This document shows positions 18,624 to 27,682 of a stretch of DNA of 64,000 nucleotides, piece by piece. Source of the DNA: Planctomycetota bacterium (GTDB taxonomy: Bacteria; Planctomycetota; B15-G4; JADJEK01); assembly GCA_016709145.1 (NCBI GenBank), contig JADJEK010000001.1:1054001-1118000 (forward strand), written 5' to 3'. The notes below the pieces were generated by a model. That model worked only from the letters and a program-made list of their open reading frames with translations. It was not told where the DNA came from and ran no database searches. The stretch's first letter is position 1. Each line of letters opens with the position of its first letter. The position numbers and the translations under genes are program-made.

Positions 18624-20075
18624 ATGTCCGTCCTGACCACCCTGGTCCTGGCCTGTCTGCTCCAACCCATTCCCCAAGATCCAGCCCCGGCGGCGACCGT
18701 CACTGCGGCAGCGGGTGGTTTCTCGACGCACTTCGAAGACCGCGTGCTGCGCATCGACTTGTTCCACACGGGCCGCGAGGGGGAGGAGTTCGCGTCCATC
18801 GACCGCATCCGCACCGAAGGACTTTGGCCGGGCAACAAGGCGCGGCTGATCGACGGCACGGGGCTCGGCCTCTATCGCGTCGTCGTGCGCGACGCGGCGA
18901 GCGACGCGGTCTTGTTCTCGCAGGGTTTCTGTTCGCTGTTCGGCGAATGGATGACCACCGACGAGGCCAAGCAACCCGGGCGACGCACGTTCTCGGAAGC
19001 CGTCCGCATCCCCGAACCGAAGGCCCCGATCGTGCTGGTGCTGGAGAAGCGCAACGCCAAACAGGAGTTCGTCGAGTGGTTCCGCGCGCCGATCGACCCG
19101 AAGGCGCTCGTGGTCGAACGCCAGAAGCCCGTGAATCAGGACGTGCTGGTCATCGCCGAACACGGTGATCCGAGCACGCACATCGACTTGCTGTTGCTCG
19201 GCGACGGCTACACCGCGGCCGAGAAGGGCGCGTTCCGCGCCGACGCGGAGCGCCTCGCGCGCGCACTGCTGTCGACCGAGCCGTACAAGTCGCACGCGGC
19301 CAAGTTCAACGTGCGCGCCATCGCGCCGCCGTCGCCGCGTTCGGGAGTCTCGAAGCCTCGGCAGGGCGAATGGCGCCTGAGCGCTCTCGGCGCCGCGTTC
19401 AACACGTTCGATTCCGATCGTTACGTCCTGTGCCAGGACGATCGGCGTTGGCGCGACGTCGCGGCGGCTGCTCCGTACGACGCCGTCGTGATCCTGCTGA
19501 ACGACCGTAAATACGGTGGCGGCGGCATCTTCCGTCTCTATGCGACCGTCGCCGCGCGGTCCGAGGTCAGCGAGTATTTGTTCGTCCACGAGTTCGGCCA
19601 CTCGTTCGCCGCACTGGCCGACGAGTACTTCACCTCTCCGGTGGCATACACCGAGTTCACGCCGCCCCAGGTCGAACCGTGGGAAGCGAACGTCACCGCG
19701 CTGCTCGACCCCGCGAAGCTGAAGTGGCGTGACCTCGTCGCCAGCGGGACGCCGCTGCCGACGCCGTGGGACCAGGATGCGTTCACGAAGCTGTCGAAGA
19801 CCTTCCAGGATCGGCGCGCTCAACTGGTCGCAGGCGGCGCGAAGGACGAAGAACTCGAGGCGTTGTTCGCCGAAGAGAAGACCGCGACCAAGCAACTCCT
19901 CGACGCGCAGCGTGCGCAGCACGCGATCGGCGCGTACGAGGGCGCGATGTACCAGGCGCGTGGGCTCTACCGCCCCGAACTCGACTGCGTGATGTTCAGC
20001 CGCAACCGCAACGAGTTCTGCGCCGTGTGCGCGCGCGGCATCGAACGCGTGATCGAGGAGCTGACCGTCCCGTGA
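18624..20075 (+). CDS. M64-family metallopeptidase (IgA peptidase M64-like), secreted
   Basis: The 483-residue product has a short signal segment (MSVLTTLVLACLLQ). The zinc motif HEFGHSFAALADEY is at 322-335: His322 and His326 are ligands, Glu323 is catalytic, and Asp333 is the probable third ligand. An upstream LLLLGDGYTAAE (189-200) is typical of the family, and an N-terminal beta domain with FCSLFGEW precedes it. Late cysteines (CVMF, FCAVCARGIE) fit the end of M64 domains. Such enzymes are exported endopeptidases. About 90 residues between the zinc site and the end are charged and helical, perhaps a coiled coil. It precedes the dynamin-like gene by 85 bases. Confidence 0.88.
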   Translation: MSVLTTLVLACLLQPIPQDPAPAATVTAAAGGFSTHFEDRVLRIDLFHTGREGEEFASIDRIRTEGLWPGNKARLIDGTGLGLYRVVVRDAASDAVLFSQGFCSLFGEWMTTDEAKQPGRRTFSEAVRIPEPKAPIVLVLEKRNAKQEFVEWFRAPIDPKALVVERQKPVNQDVLVIAEHGDPSTHIDLLLLGDGYTAAEKGAFRADAERLARALLSTEPYKSHAAKFNVRAIAPPSPRSGVSKPRQGEWRLSALGAAFNTFDSDRYVLCQDDRRWRDVAAAAPYDAVVILLNDRKYGGGGIFRLYATVAARSEVSEYLFVHEFGHSFAALADEYFTSPVAYTEFTPPQVEPWEANVTALLDPAKLKWRDLVASGTPLPTPWDQDAFTKLSKTFQDRRAQLVAGGAKDEELEALFAEEKTATKQLLDAQRAQHAIGAYEGAMYQARGLYRPELDCVMFSRNRNEFCAVCARGIERVIEELTVP

Positions 20076-20160
20076 AGAAGGCCGGCGCGGATCGAACCTC
20101 CGGTGCGATAGAAGGGTCGCGCGCGGCCTGCGTGCGTCGCGCTCGGAGCGTCCGACGACC

Positions 20161-21924
20161 ATGACCGATCCATCCCTGTCCGACCTGCTCGGGGAACGCG
20201 CGGCCGCGCTGCTCGACGATTCACGGCGCGCGCTCGACGCGTTGATCGTGCTCGCCGAATTGTTGGAGCACGACGGCAACGCCGCGGTCGCCGCGCGCCT
20301 CGTGCGCGAGCATCTCGACGAGTTCTTCCTGCTCGTCGTGGTCGGCGAAGTGAAGACGGGCAAGTCGTCGTTGATCAACGCGCTGCTCGGTACGAAGGTC
20401 CAGGAAGAGGGCCCTCTGCCGCTCACCGATCGCATCTACGTGCTGCGCCACGGCGACACGCGCAGCGAGACGCTGCGGGCCGAGTTCGTGGTCGAGCGCG
20501 CATTCCCGAACGAGATGTTGCGGCTGTTCCAGTTGGTCGACACGCCGGGCACGAACTCGATCGTGCGACAGCACCAGGCGATCACCGAGTCATTCATCCC
20601 GAAGGCCGACCTCACGTTGTTCGTGACGTCGATCGACCGGCCGTTCTCGGAGTCCGAGCACCAGTTCCTGAACCTGCTGAACGACAAATGGCGCCGGCGG
20701 GTGATCTTCGTGTTGACGAAGATCGACGCGCGCGAGCCCGAGGAACTGCAACCGGTCATCGACTACATCAAGGAGAACTGCCGGCGCTTCTACGACTTCG
20801 AGCCGCGCGTGTTCGCGCTGTCGGCGCGACAGGCGGCCAAGGCCGTGGTCGCGAACGACGCGAGCGCGCTGGCCGAAAGCGGCCTGCCGGCGCTGAAGGA
20901 CTACTTGCTCTCGAACCTCGCCGAGCGCGAGCGCGTGAAGCTCAAGCTGTCGAGCCCGGTCGAGTCCGGCCTCGCTCTGCTCGTCGATCTCGACGCGATG
21001 ATGCGCGAGCGACGTGAACACCTCGATCGCGACTTCCAAGCGTTGAACGACCTCGACGCGCAAGTCGCGCAGAAGGCCGTGGAACTGCGCCAGCGCGTCG
21101 ATTCGCACGTGGTGCGCATCTACGACCTGCTGCGCGAGTTCGAACGCCGCGGCCACGCGTTCTTCGAGGACCAGCTCAAGCTGTCGAACTTCGGCCTGTT
21201 GCGCGACGACGCCAAGTTCCGCGCGCTGTTCGAGGCGAAGGTCGTCGCCGACTTGAAGGATCGCATCGGCGACACCATCCACGACGCGACCGACTTCCTG
21301 ATGAAGGAGCAGATCGCGCTGTTCGAGCGCGCACTGCGCTTCGTCACCGAGCATCTCGTGACCGGCAAGTACAAGGGTCGCGTCGTCGCGCCCGATCCCA
21401 CGCAGAACACGTTCGACTACAACCGCGAGCGTCTCGTCGCCGACATGCGTGACGCGTTCGCGCAGGAGATCGCGCGGTTCGACGTCGAGGGCGAGTGCAA
21501 GCGCGTGGCCGAGTCCGCGTACCGCGGGATCTTGCAACAGGTCGGCGTGCACGTCGGAGCGGTCGGCCTCGGCGCGCTGTTGGTCGCGTTGTTGTCGGGC
21601 ATCGCGCTCGACGTCACCGGCGTGCTCGCGGCGGGCGTGTTGTTCACGACCGGCTTCGTGATCCTGCCGAAGAAGAAGCGCGCCTTGATGCAGCGGTTCT
21701 CGCTGCGCGTCGACGACCTCGTGCGGGAGTTCCGCGCGCAGCTCTCGCGCACGTTCGAGCGCGAACTCGCGGCGATGGCCGACCGCATCAAGAAGGCGTA
21801 CGAGCCGTACCTCGTGTTCTATCGTGCCGAGATCGAGCGCCTGACGAAGGCGCAGGAGCAGGGTCGCGAGATCCGGTTGCGGTTGCTGCAGATCGTGGAT
21901 TCGGTCAAGGCGCTCGATCGGTAA
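20161..21924 (+). CDS. Dynamin-family GTPase with membrane hairpin
   Basis: The 587-residue product has a dynamin-like GTPase domain: P-loop GEVKTGKSS (62-70), switch I threonine in LPLTDR (Thr89), G3 DTPG (127-130) and G4 TKID (186-189). A long helical middle follows, then two adjacent hydrophobic segments (about 463-500) ending in PKKKR, and a helical tail to the end. This order (GTPase, stalk, membrane paddle, stalk) matches bacterial dynamin-like proteins that bind or remodel membranes. Bacterial dynamins often come as pairs, but here I see only one. The next gene, 57 bases on, encodes a lipoprotein. Confidence 0.85.
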   Translation: MTDPSLSDLLGERAAALLDDSRRALDALIVLAELLEHDGNAAVAARLVREHLDEFFLLVVVGEVKTGKSSLINALLGTKVQEEGPLPLTDRIYVLRHGDTRSETLRAEFVVERAFPNEMLRLFQLVDTPGTNSIVRQHQAITESFIPKADLTLFVTSIDRPFSESEHQFLNLLNDKWRRRVIFVLTKIDAREPEELQPVIDYIKENCRRFYDFEPRVFALSARQAAKAVVANDASALAESGLPALKDYLLSNLAERERVKLKLSSPVESGLALLVDLDAMMRERREHLDRDFQALNDLDAQVAQKAVELRQRVDSHVVRIYDLLREFERRGHAFFEDQLKLSNFGLLRDDAKFRALFEAKVVADLKDRIGDTIHDATDFLMKEQIALFERALRFVTEHLVTGKYKGRVVAPDPTQNTFDYNRERLVADMRDAFAQEIARFDVEGECKRVAESAYRGILQQVGVHVGAVGLGALLVALLSGIALDVTGVLAAGVLFTTGFVILPKKKRALMQRFSLRVDDLVREFRAQLSRTFERELAAMADRIKKAYEPYLVFYRAEIERLTKAQEQGREIRLRLLQIVDSVKALDR

Positions 21925-21981
21925 CGCCGACGGTTTTCGCCGTCTCGTCCCGTACCGATCGCCTGGCGAGGAGTGTCGTGC

Positions 21982-22677
21982 ATGAAGCGCGTGTCGAGTG
22001 TGCTGCTGCTGATCGCGACGATGGGGTGTCAGTACACCCAGGATCGTGCGCTCGATCTCTACGACGCGATTCCGATCAGCGTCGCTGCGGGTTACGGAGC
22101 GTCGATCGAGGCCCGCCTCACGCCGTACCTCGGACTCGGCGCGGGCTGGAACGAAGCGTGGCGCGCGGGCATGGACGAGCAGCGCTTCGGCCCGCTGTGG
22201 TGGGAGAAGGAACGCGGGATCCCGGTCTTGCGCTACTACCGCTACCAGGACTATCTGGGCCGCTGCGAACGCTGGTCAGGCGGCGATCCGATCTGGTGGG
22301 GCGAGCTGAAGCGCAAGCGTGCGTCGTCGTTCCTTGTGGCCCCGGGGATGTCGCGCGACGGCGAGTTCCTGTTCCCGGAGCTGCCGCCGTACTACATCCG
22401 GTCGCCGTGGGAGTGGCCGAAGTGGGCGTTCGTCAACGTGCTGAACGCCGAGATCGGCGTGTTCGCCGGGGTCGTCGGCGTGCGCATCGCGATCTCGCCG
22501 CTGCAGTTCCTCGATTTCGTCGCCGGACTGACCACGTGGGATCCGGTGGGTGACGACTTCCAGAAGCTGCGCGTGCGCTGGCCGGACCCGGGTTCGCCGC
22601 CGTCGTTCGAGGACGACGAGGACGGCTACATCACGCCCGCGGACGAGGACGAGAACGAGGTCGACGAGAGCCCGTGA
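21982..22677 (+). CDS. Predicted lipoprotein of unknown function
   Basis: The 231-residue product has a lipoprotein signal (LLLIATMGC, Cys16). Its body is rich in aromatic residues (Trp, Tyr) with glycine-spaced segments such as GYGASIEARLTPYLGLGAGW and VFAGVVGVRIAISP, which look like beta strands. The tail is very acidic (about 25 residues). ATG 21982 is used because AGGAG stands about 9 bases upstream; a GTG nine bases earlier is less likely. Planctomycete genomes carry many such exported proteins of unknown role. It sits between the dynamin-like gene and topA. Confidence 0.72.
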   Translation: MKRVSSVLLLIATMGCQYTQDRALDLYDAIPISVAAGYGASIEARLTPYLGLGAGWNEAWRAGMDEQRFGPLWWEKERGIPVLRYYRYQDYLGRCERWSGGDPIWWGELKRKRASSFLVAPGMSRDGEFLFPELPPYYIRSPWEWPKWAFVNVLNAEIGVFAGVVGVRIAISPLQFLDFVAGLTTWDPVGDDFQKLRVRWPDPGSPPSFEDDEDGYITPADEDENEVDESP

Positions 22678-22782
22678 GACGGTGTCCGGAGCAAGCTCGC
22701 TCTTGACGCCGACCGCGGACTCTGCCACGAAGTCACCGAGACGAACGGCCGCGATGGTCCGTGAGTCGGAGCGGAGAGTCGC

Positions 22783-25089
22783 GTGAGTGCGAAGAAACTC
22801 GTGATCGTCGAGTCGCCGGCCAAGGCCAAGACGATCAACAAGTACCTCGGCAACGAATACGTCGTGAAGGCCTCGATGGGTCACGTCCGTGACCTGCCGA
22901 AGGGCAAGCTCGGCATCGACGTCGAGCACGACTTCCAGCCCGATTACCTCGTCATCCGTACGCGCGGCGACGTGATCAAGGACCTGAAGAAGCTGGCCAA
23001 GTCCAGTTCGGCCGTCTACCTCGCACCCGACCCCGACCGCGAGGGCGAGGCGATCGCGTGGCACTTGAAGGAAGCGCTCGCGCTCGAGGACGACACGACC
23101 TTCCGCGTCACGTTCAACGAAATCACGAAGCGCGCGGTCCAAGAGGCGATCGAGAAGCCGGGCCGCGTGCGCATGAGCCTCGTCGACGCGCAACAGACCC
23201 GCCGCATCCTCGATCGGCTGGTCGGCTACAAGCTGTCGCCGTTGCTGTGGGACAAGATCGCGCGCGGTCTGTCCGCCGGTCGAGTGCAGTCGGCAGCGGT
23301 GCGCTTGATCGTCGAACGCGAACGCGAGGTCCGTGCGTTCAAGCCACAGGAGTACTGGAAGATCCTCGCCCAGCTCACGAAGCGGGGCGGCGGCCAGAAC
23401 CTGCAGAAGAACCCGGCGAAGATCGCCGTGTTCACGGCCGAGCTGAAGCGCAAGGACGACAAGGCGCTCGAGATCGACAACGAGAAGGACGCGCAGGCCG
23501 CGTTCGACGCGATCCAGAAGGCCGCGTGGTCCGTCACGTCCGTCGAGCAGAAGCGCAAGTCGGTGAAGTCCGCTCCGCCGTTGTCGACGTCGCTGCTGCA
23601 GCAGCAGGCGTCGGTGCGCCTGCGCTTCTCGGCCAAGAAGACGATGATGATCGCGCAACAGCTCTACGAAGGCGTGGAGCTCGGCCCCGAGGGCAGCGTC
23701 GGTCTCATCACCTACATGCGTACCGACTCGTACCGGCTGTCGAACGACGCGATCGGCGCGACGCGGCAGTTCATCGAGCAGACCTACGGCAAGAAGTACC
23801 TGCCCGAGAAGGCCAACCTGTTCGCCGCACGCAAGGGCGCGCAGGAAGCGCACGAAGCGATCCGACCGACCGACATCATGCGCACGCCGGACGCGGTCGC
23901 GCAGTACCTGAACAAGGACCAGATCCGGCTCTACACGCTGATCTGGGAGCGCGTCGTCGCCTGTCAGATGGCGAATGCCGAGTTCGATCAGACCTCGGTG
24001 TCGATCGCTGCCGGCGCGTACACGTTCAGCGCCCGCGGCCGCACGCTCGTGTTCGACGGCTTCCTGCGACTGACCGGCTTCGAGAAGAGCGAGGACGAAC
24101 AGGTGCTGCCGCCGCTCGCGGCGAACGACGCGCTCGACCTCGTCGACCTCGCGAAGTCGCAGCACTTCACGCAGCCGCCGCAGCGCTATTCGGAAGCGAC
24201 GCTGGTCAAGACGCTCGAGAAGAACGGCATCGGTCGGCCGTCGACCTACGCCAACATCATTTCGACGATCCAGGACCGCGGCTACGTGAAGCTCGCGGAG
24301 CGCAAGTTCTACGCCACCGAACTCGGCGAGGTCGTCAACGACTCGCTGGTGAAGCACTTCCCCGAGATCGTCGATCTCGAGTTCACGGCAGGACTCGAAT
24401 CGAAGCTCGACGAGATCGAAGCCGCGCCCGAGAAAGACTCGGGCGGTAAGTCGCTCGGCTTGATGCGTTCGTTCTACGCGACGCTCGAATCCGACCTCGG
24501 CAAGGCCAAGGTCGACATGAAGAACCTGAAGGCCGTCGAGGTCGAGGGCGAGAAGTGCCCGCAATGCGGCAAGCCGATGCTGCTGCGCATGAATCGCTTC
24601 GGGCGCTTCAAGGGCTGCTCGGGTTACCCCGAATGCAAGTACATCGAGCGCACCGCGGCCGACGGCACGCCCGCCGCGCAGACCGCGCCGCCGGAACCGA
24701 CCGACGAGGTCTGCGAGAAGTGCGGCAAGCCGATGGTGATCCGCAACGGCAAGCGCGGACGCTTCATGAGCTGTTCGGGCTGGCCGAAGTGCAAGAACAC
24801 CTGCTCGGTCGACGCCGAGGGCAAGCCGATCCGGCCGATGATGGTCGAGGTCGCCTGCGAGAAGTGCCAGGCGCCGAAGATGGTCGTGCGCTTCAGCAAG
24901 CGCGGACCGTTCCTCGGCTGCTCGCGGTACCCGAAGTGCCGCGGCACCAAGCCGCTGCCGCCGGAACTCAAGGACCAGGTCAAACCGCCGCCGAAGGCGG
25001 CGCCCTCACCCGATGCGGAATCCGGTGGCGAGGGGCAGGACGAGATGGCGCCATCGGCCGACGACGGTGGTGGCGCCGGCGAAGATTGA
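22783..25089 (+). CDS. topA: DNA topoisomerase I
   Basis: The 768-residue product is a type IA topoisomerase that relaxes negative supercoils. The Toprim domain is at the start (LVIVESPAKAKT at 6-17, metal-binding DPDREGE at 83-89), and the catalytic tyrosine is Tyr311 in LITYMRTDSYR. Three C-terminal zinc ribbons with CxxC pairs begin near residue 590 (CPQCGKP...CSGYPEC, CEKCGKP...CSGWPKC, CEKCQAP...CSRYPKC). The start is GTG 22783, after GAGAGTC. A lysine- and proline-rich linker and an acidic tail end the protein. A strong hairpin follows the stop codon. Confidence 0.97.
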   Translation: MSAKKLVIVESPAKAKTINKYLGNEYVVKASMGHVRDLPKGKLGIDVEHDFQPDYLVIRTRGDVIKDLKKLAKSSSAVYLAPDPDREGEAIAWHLKEALALEDDTTFRVTFNEITKRAVQEAIEKPGRVRMSLVDAQQTRRILDRLVGYKLSPLLWDKIARGLSAGRVQSAAVRLIVEREREVRAFKPQEYWKILAQLTKRGGGQNLQKNPAKIAVFTAELKRKDDKALEIDNEKDAQAAFDAIQKAAWSVTSVEQKRKSVKSAPPLSTSLLQQQASVRLRFSAKKTMMIAQQLYEGVELGPEGSVGLITYMRTDSYRLSNDAIGATRQFIEQTYGKKYLPEKANLFAARKGAQEAHEAIRPTDIMRTPDAVAQYLNKDQIRLYTLIWERVVACQMANAEFDQTSVSIAAGAYTFSARGRTLVFDGFLRLTGFEKSEDEQVLPPLAANDALDLVDLAKSQHFTQPPQRYSEATLVKTLEKNGIGRPSTYANIISTIQDRGYVKLAERKFYATELGEVVNDSLVKHFPEIVDLEFTAGLESKLDEIEAAPEKDSGGKSLGLMRSFYATLESDLGKAKVDMKNLKAVEVEGEKCPQCGKPMLLRMNRFGRFKGCSGYPECKYIERTAADGTPAAQTAPPEPTDEVCEKCGKPMVIRNGKRGRFMSCSGWPKCKNTCSVDAEGKPIRPMMVEVACEKCQAPKMVVRFSKRGPFLGCSRYPKCRGTKPLPPELKDQVKPPPKAAPSPDAESGGEGQDEMAPSADDGGGAGED

Positions 25090-25101
25090 CGGAATTGGAA
25101 C

Positions 25102-25140
25102 GAAGCGGGGGTCGGACGCATCGGGTCCGACCCCCGCTTC
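25102..25140 (+). terminator. Terminator after topA
   Basis: A perfect 16-bp stem (GAAGCGGGGGTCGGAC, seven-base loop, exact complement) lies 13 bases after the topA stop. It is followed by GCTCTC rather than a long T-run. Confidence 0.7.
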
Positions 25141-25342
25141 GCTCTCATGCCGGCGCGACCGACGCCAAGTCACTCGGATCCGTCGTCTCTTGTCGTCATG
25201 ACGCCATGGGAATCGCGACTTCACGCACGGACTCCGTCCAATCGCGAATCCCGCTCAAGTCCATCCCGTACCGCGGCGAATAACCCTGCGAACGCGGGCA
25301 CCGAGTCGTGCCCCGCCTAGGCTTCGCAGGAGACCGCCTTCC

Positions 25343-25861
25343 ATGAACCGTTCCGCCCGTGGCTTCACGCTCATCGAGATGATCGTCGTCATCGCGATCA
25401 TCGTCGCGCTCGCCGGTGTGCTCGTGCCGATCGTCACCAACGAGCTCGACGACGCCAAGAAGTCGTCGGCGCAGGCGACGGTCAATCGTCTGGCCACGGC
25501 CCTGACGCAGTACATGAAGGACACCGGGTTCGCCCCGACCGGGAAGAACGGCCAAAAGGAATTCCACTTCCTCGCGAGCAAGGGCGACTTGCCCACGCAG
25601 AACGACTTCGCCGACGGTGCCGTGGGAGGGATGGACGACTTCCTGACCAACGACACGTTCTCGGTGCGCAATTGGCGCGGGCCGTACCTCGGCGAGACGC
25701 CATCGGACCCGTGGGGCTCGGCGTACCTCGTCAACGTGAACGGCTTCTTCAACGGCAAGGAGCGCGTGTGGGTCATCTCGGCCGGACCGAATCGCACGCT
25801 CGAGACCAGCGCGAAGTCGACCACGCTCGGCGGTGACGACATCGGTCTGTTCATCGACTGA
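25343..25861 (+). CDS. gspG: GspG-like type II secretion pseudopilin
   Basis: The 172-residue product has a prepilin N-terminus: a short basic leader, cleavage/methylation motif RGFTLIEM, and one hydrophobic helix (about residues 8-30). The C-terminal domain resembles the major pseudopilin GspG: WRGPYLGETPSDPWGSAY, and VWVISAGPNRTLET with the C-terminal loop that binds calcium in the family. The leader peptidase gene is not in the window. AGGAG stands 11 bases before the ATG. It opens the secretion/pilus assembly cluster, 142 bases before gspE. Confidence 0.88.
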   Translation: MNRSARGFTLIEMIVVIAIIVALAGVLVPIVTNELDDAKKSSAQATVNRLATALTQYMKDTGFAPTGKNGQKEFHFLASKGDLPTQNDFADGAVGGMDDFLTNDTFSVRNWRGPYLGETPSDPWGSAYLVNVNGFFNGKERVWVISAGPNRTLETSAKSTTLGGDDIGLFID

Positions 25862-26002
25862 GAGGCGAAGAAGGTCTCCGCTTCCGGTGCCGGTGAACTT
25901 CGACGACGTCGGAGCCCGGACCGAAGCGCACCGCGCACTAGACCGCGCTGCGCCGCCCTGCTTCGACTCGTCTCGCCCACGCCTCTTGCCGGAGACTCGA
26001 TC

Positions 26003-27670
26003 GTGCCCGAGTCCAACCACTCTTCGTCGCCGCCCTCGAACCCTCCGCTCGTCGGCGACAAGTCGCGCAAGCGCCTCGGCGACCGCTTGGTCGAACTGGG
26101 CCGCATCACCGCGGCTCAGCTCGTCCTCGCACTCGAGGAGCAGAAGCGCACCGGCGAGAACGTCGGTCAAGTGCTGCTGCGGCTCGCCTTCGTGCGGGAG
26201 GAAGACCTCGCGCAGATGCTCGCCGAAGACCTCGGCGTGCCGTTCGTCCGACTGCAGGATCAGGTCGTCGAACCGCTCGCGAACTTCGCGATGGACATCG
26301 ACTTCCTGACGCAAGTCGCGGCCGTTCCTCTGCGCGAGGAAAAGGGCATGGTCGTGCTGGCAATGGCGCGACCGTCGGACGTGACCGTCCTCGACACGAT
26401 CCAGCGCCAACTGAAGAAGCCGCTGAAGGTGCTGGCCGCGACCGAGACCGAGATCCGCGCGCTGCTGCGACTCGCGCCCGTGCAAGCCGGGGGGAAGTCG
26501 CTGACCAGCGTCGGCCAGGAAGGCGCGGCCGCTCAACTCGACGCGATCCTCGCCCGCGCACTGCGCGAAGGGTCGACCGACGTCCACATCGAGCCCGAAG
26601 AGCGGCTGGTCCGCTTGCGCTTCCGCGTCGACGGCATGCTGCGTTCGGTCGAGATGCTGCCCGTCGAGTCCGGCGCCGCCGTCGTCGCGCGCGTGAAGGT
26701 GCTCGCCCAACTCGACATCGCCGAACATCGGCGCCCGCAGGACGGTCGGTTCCGCACCGAGATCGCGGGCCGCGCGATCGACCTGCGCGTGTCGACGATC
26801 CCGGCGCGCCACGGCGAGAACACGGTGCTGCGCATCCTCGATCGCTCGTCGGCTGCCACGCGCATCGATCAGCTCGGCCTACCGACGCCGATGCTCACGC
26901 GGTTGAAGGCGATCGGCGAGTTGCCGTACGGGCTCTTGCTCGTCACCGGCCCGACCGGATCCGGCAAGACCACCACGCTCTACAGCCTGTTGGCGTCGAT
27001 CGACGCGCTGGCGCGCAAAGTCGCGACCATCGAAGACCCGATCGAAGCCGAGATCCCGCTGGTACGCCAGTCGCAAGTCGACACGTCGATCGGATTCGGC
27101 TTCGCGGAAGGCCTGCGTTCTCTGTTGCGTCAGGACCCCGACGTCCTGCTCGTCGGCGAAATCCGCGATCGCGAGACGGCCGACATCGCGTTGCGCGCGT
27201 CGCTGACCGGTCACCTCGTGTTGGCGACGCTGCACACGAACGACGCGCTCGGCGCCGCGCCGCGCCTCATCGAGATGGGGATCGAACCGTTCCTGCTCTC
27301 GGCTTCGCTCGCCGGCGTCCTCGCGCAACGGCTCGTGCGTCGCGTCTGTCGCGCATGCGCGGTCGAAGTGGAACCTGGTGAGGACGATCGGCTGCTCTTC
27401 GATGGAGCACCGCCGCCGCGTGTCGTGCGCGGACAGGGTTGTGCGCAGTGTTCGAACTCGGGCCATCGCGGCCGACTCGGCATCTACGAGTTGTTCGAGC
27501 CCGACACGGAGTTCAAGCGCGTGCTGCTGGCGCAAGGCGACGACGTCTCCATGCGCGCGGTCGCCACGAAGCGTGGCTTCGAAGCGATGACGTTCGACGG
27601 TCGCGAGAAGGTCCGAGCCGGCGTCACCACCTCTGCCGAAGTGCTGCGTGTGACGCGCGTGATCGACTGA
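26003..27670 (+). CDS. gspE: Type II secretion/type IV pilus assembly ATPase GspE/PilB
   Basis: The 555-residue product is the cytoplasmic assembly ATPase. The N-terminal MshEN-like domain (about 25-150) is followed by the ATPase: Walker A GPTGSGKTT near residue 317, Asp box, and Walker B with GEIRDRETAD near 385. Two CxxC pairs (CRAC and CAQC) near residues 455 and 480 form the zinc site conserved in GspE/PilB. Start is GTG 26003. The gspF gene follows after 12 bases. It powers pseudopilus assembly through GspF and the PilM/GspL-like protein downstream. No retraction ATPase (PilT) is in the window. Confidence 0.95.
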   Translation: MPESNHSSSPPSNPPLVGDKSRKRLGDRLVELGRITAAQLVLALEEQKRTGENVGQVLLRLAFVREEDLAQMLAEDLGVPFVRLQDQVVEPLANFAMDIDFLTQVAAVPLREEKGMVVLAMARPSDVTVLDTIQRQLKKPLKVLAATETEIRALLRLAPVQAGGKSLTSVGQEGAAAQLDAILARALREGSTDVHIEPEERLVRLRFRVDGMLRSVEMLPVESGAAVVARVKVLAQLDIAEHRRPQDGRFRTEIAGRAIDLRVSTIPARHGENTVLRILDRSSAATRIDQLGLPTPMLTRLKAIGELPYGLLLVTGPTGSGKTTTLYSLLASIDALARKVATIEDPIEAEIPLVRQSQVDTSIGFGFAEGLRSLLRQDPDVLLVGEIRDRETADIALRASLTGHLVLATLHTNDALGAAPRLIEMGIEPFLLSASLAGVLAQRLVRRVCRACAVEVEPGEDDRLLFDGAPPPRVVRGQGCAQCSNSGHRGRLGIYELFEPDTEFKRVLLAQGDDVSMRAVATKRGFEAMTFDGREKVRAGVTTSAEVLRVTRVID

Positions 27671-27682
27671 CGGGGAACGACC

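Noticed and set aside
22276..24564. A 762-codon minus-strand frame
   Set aside because: Antisense to topA, which has full catalytic motifs.
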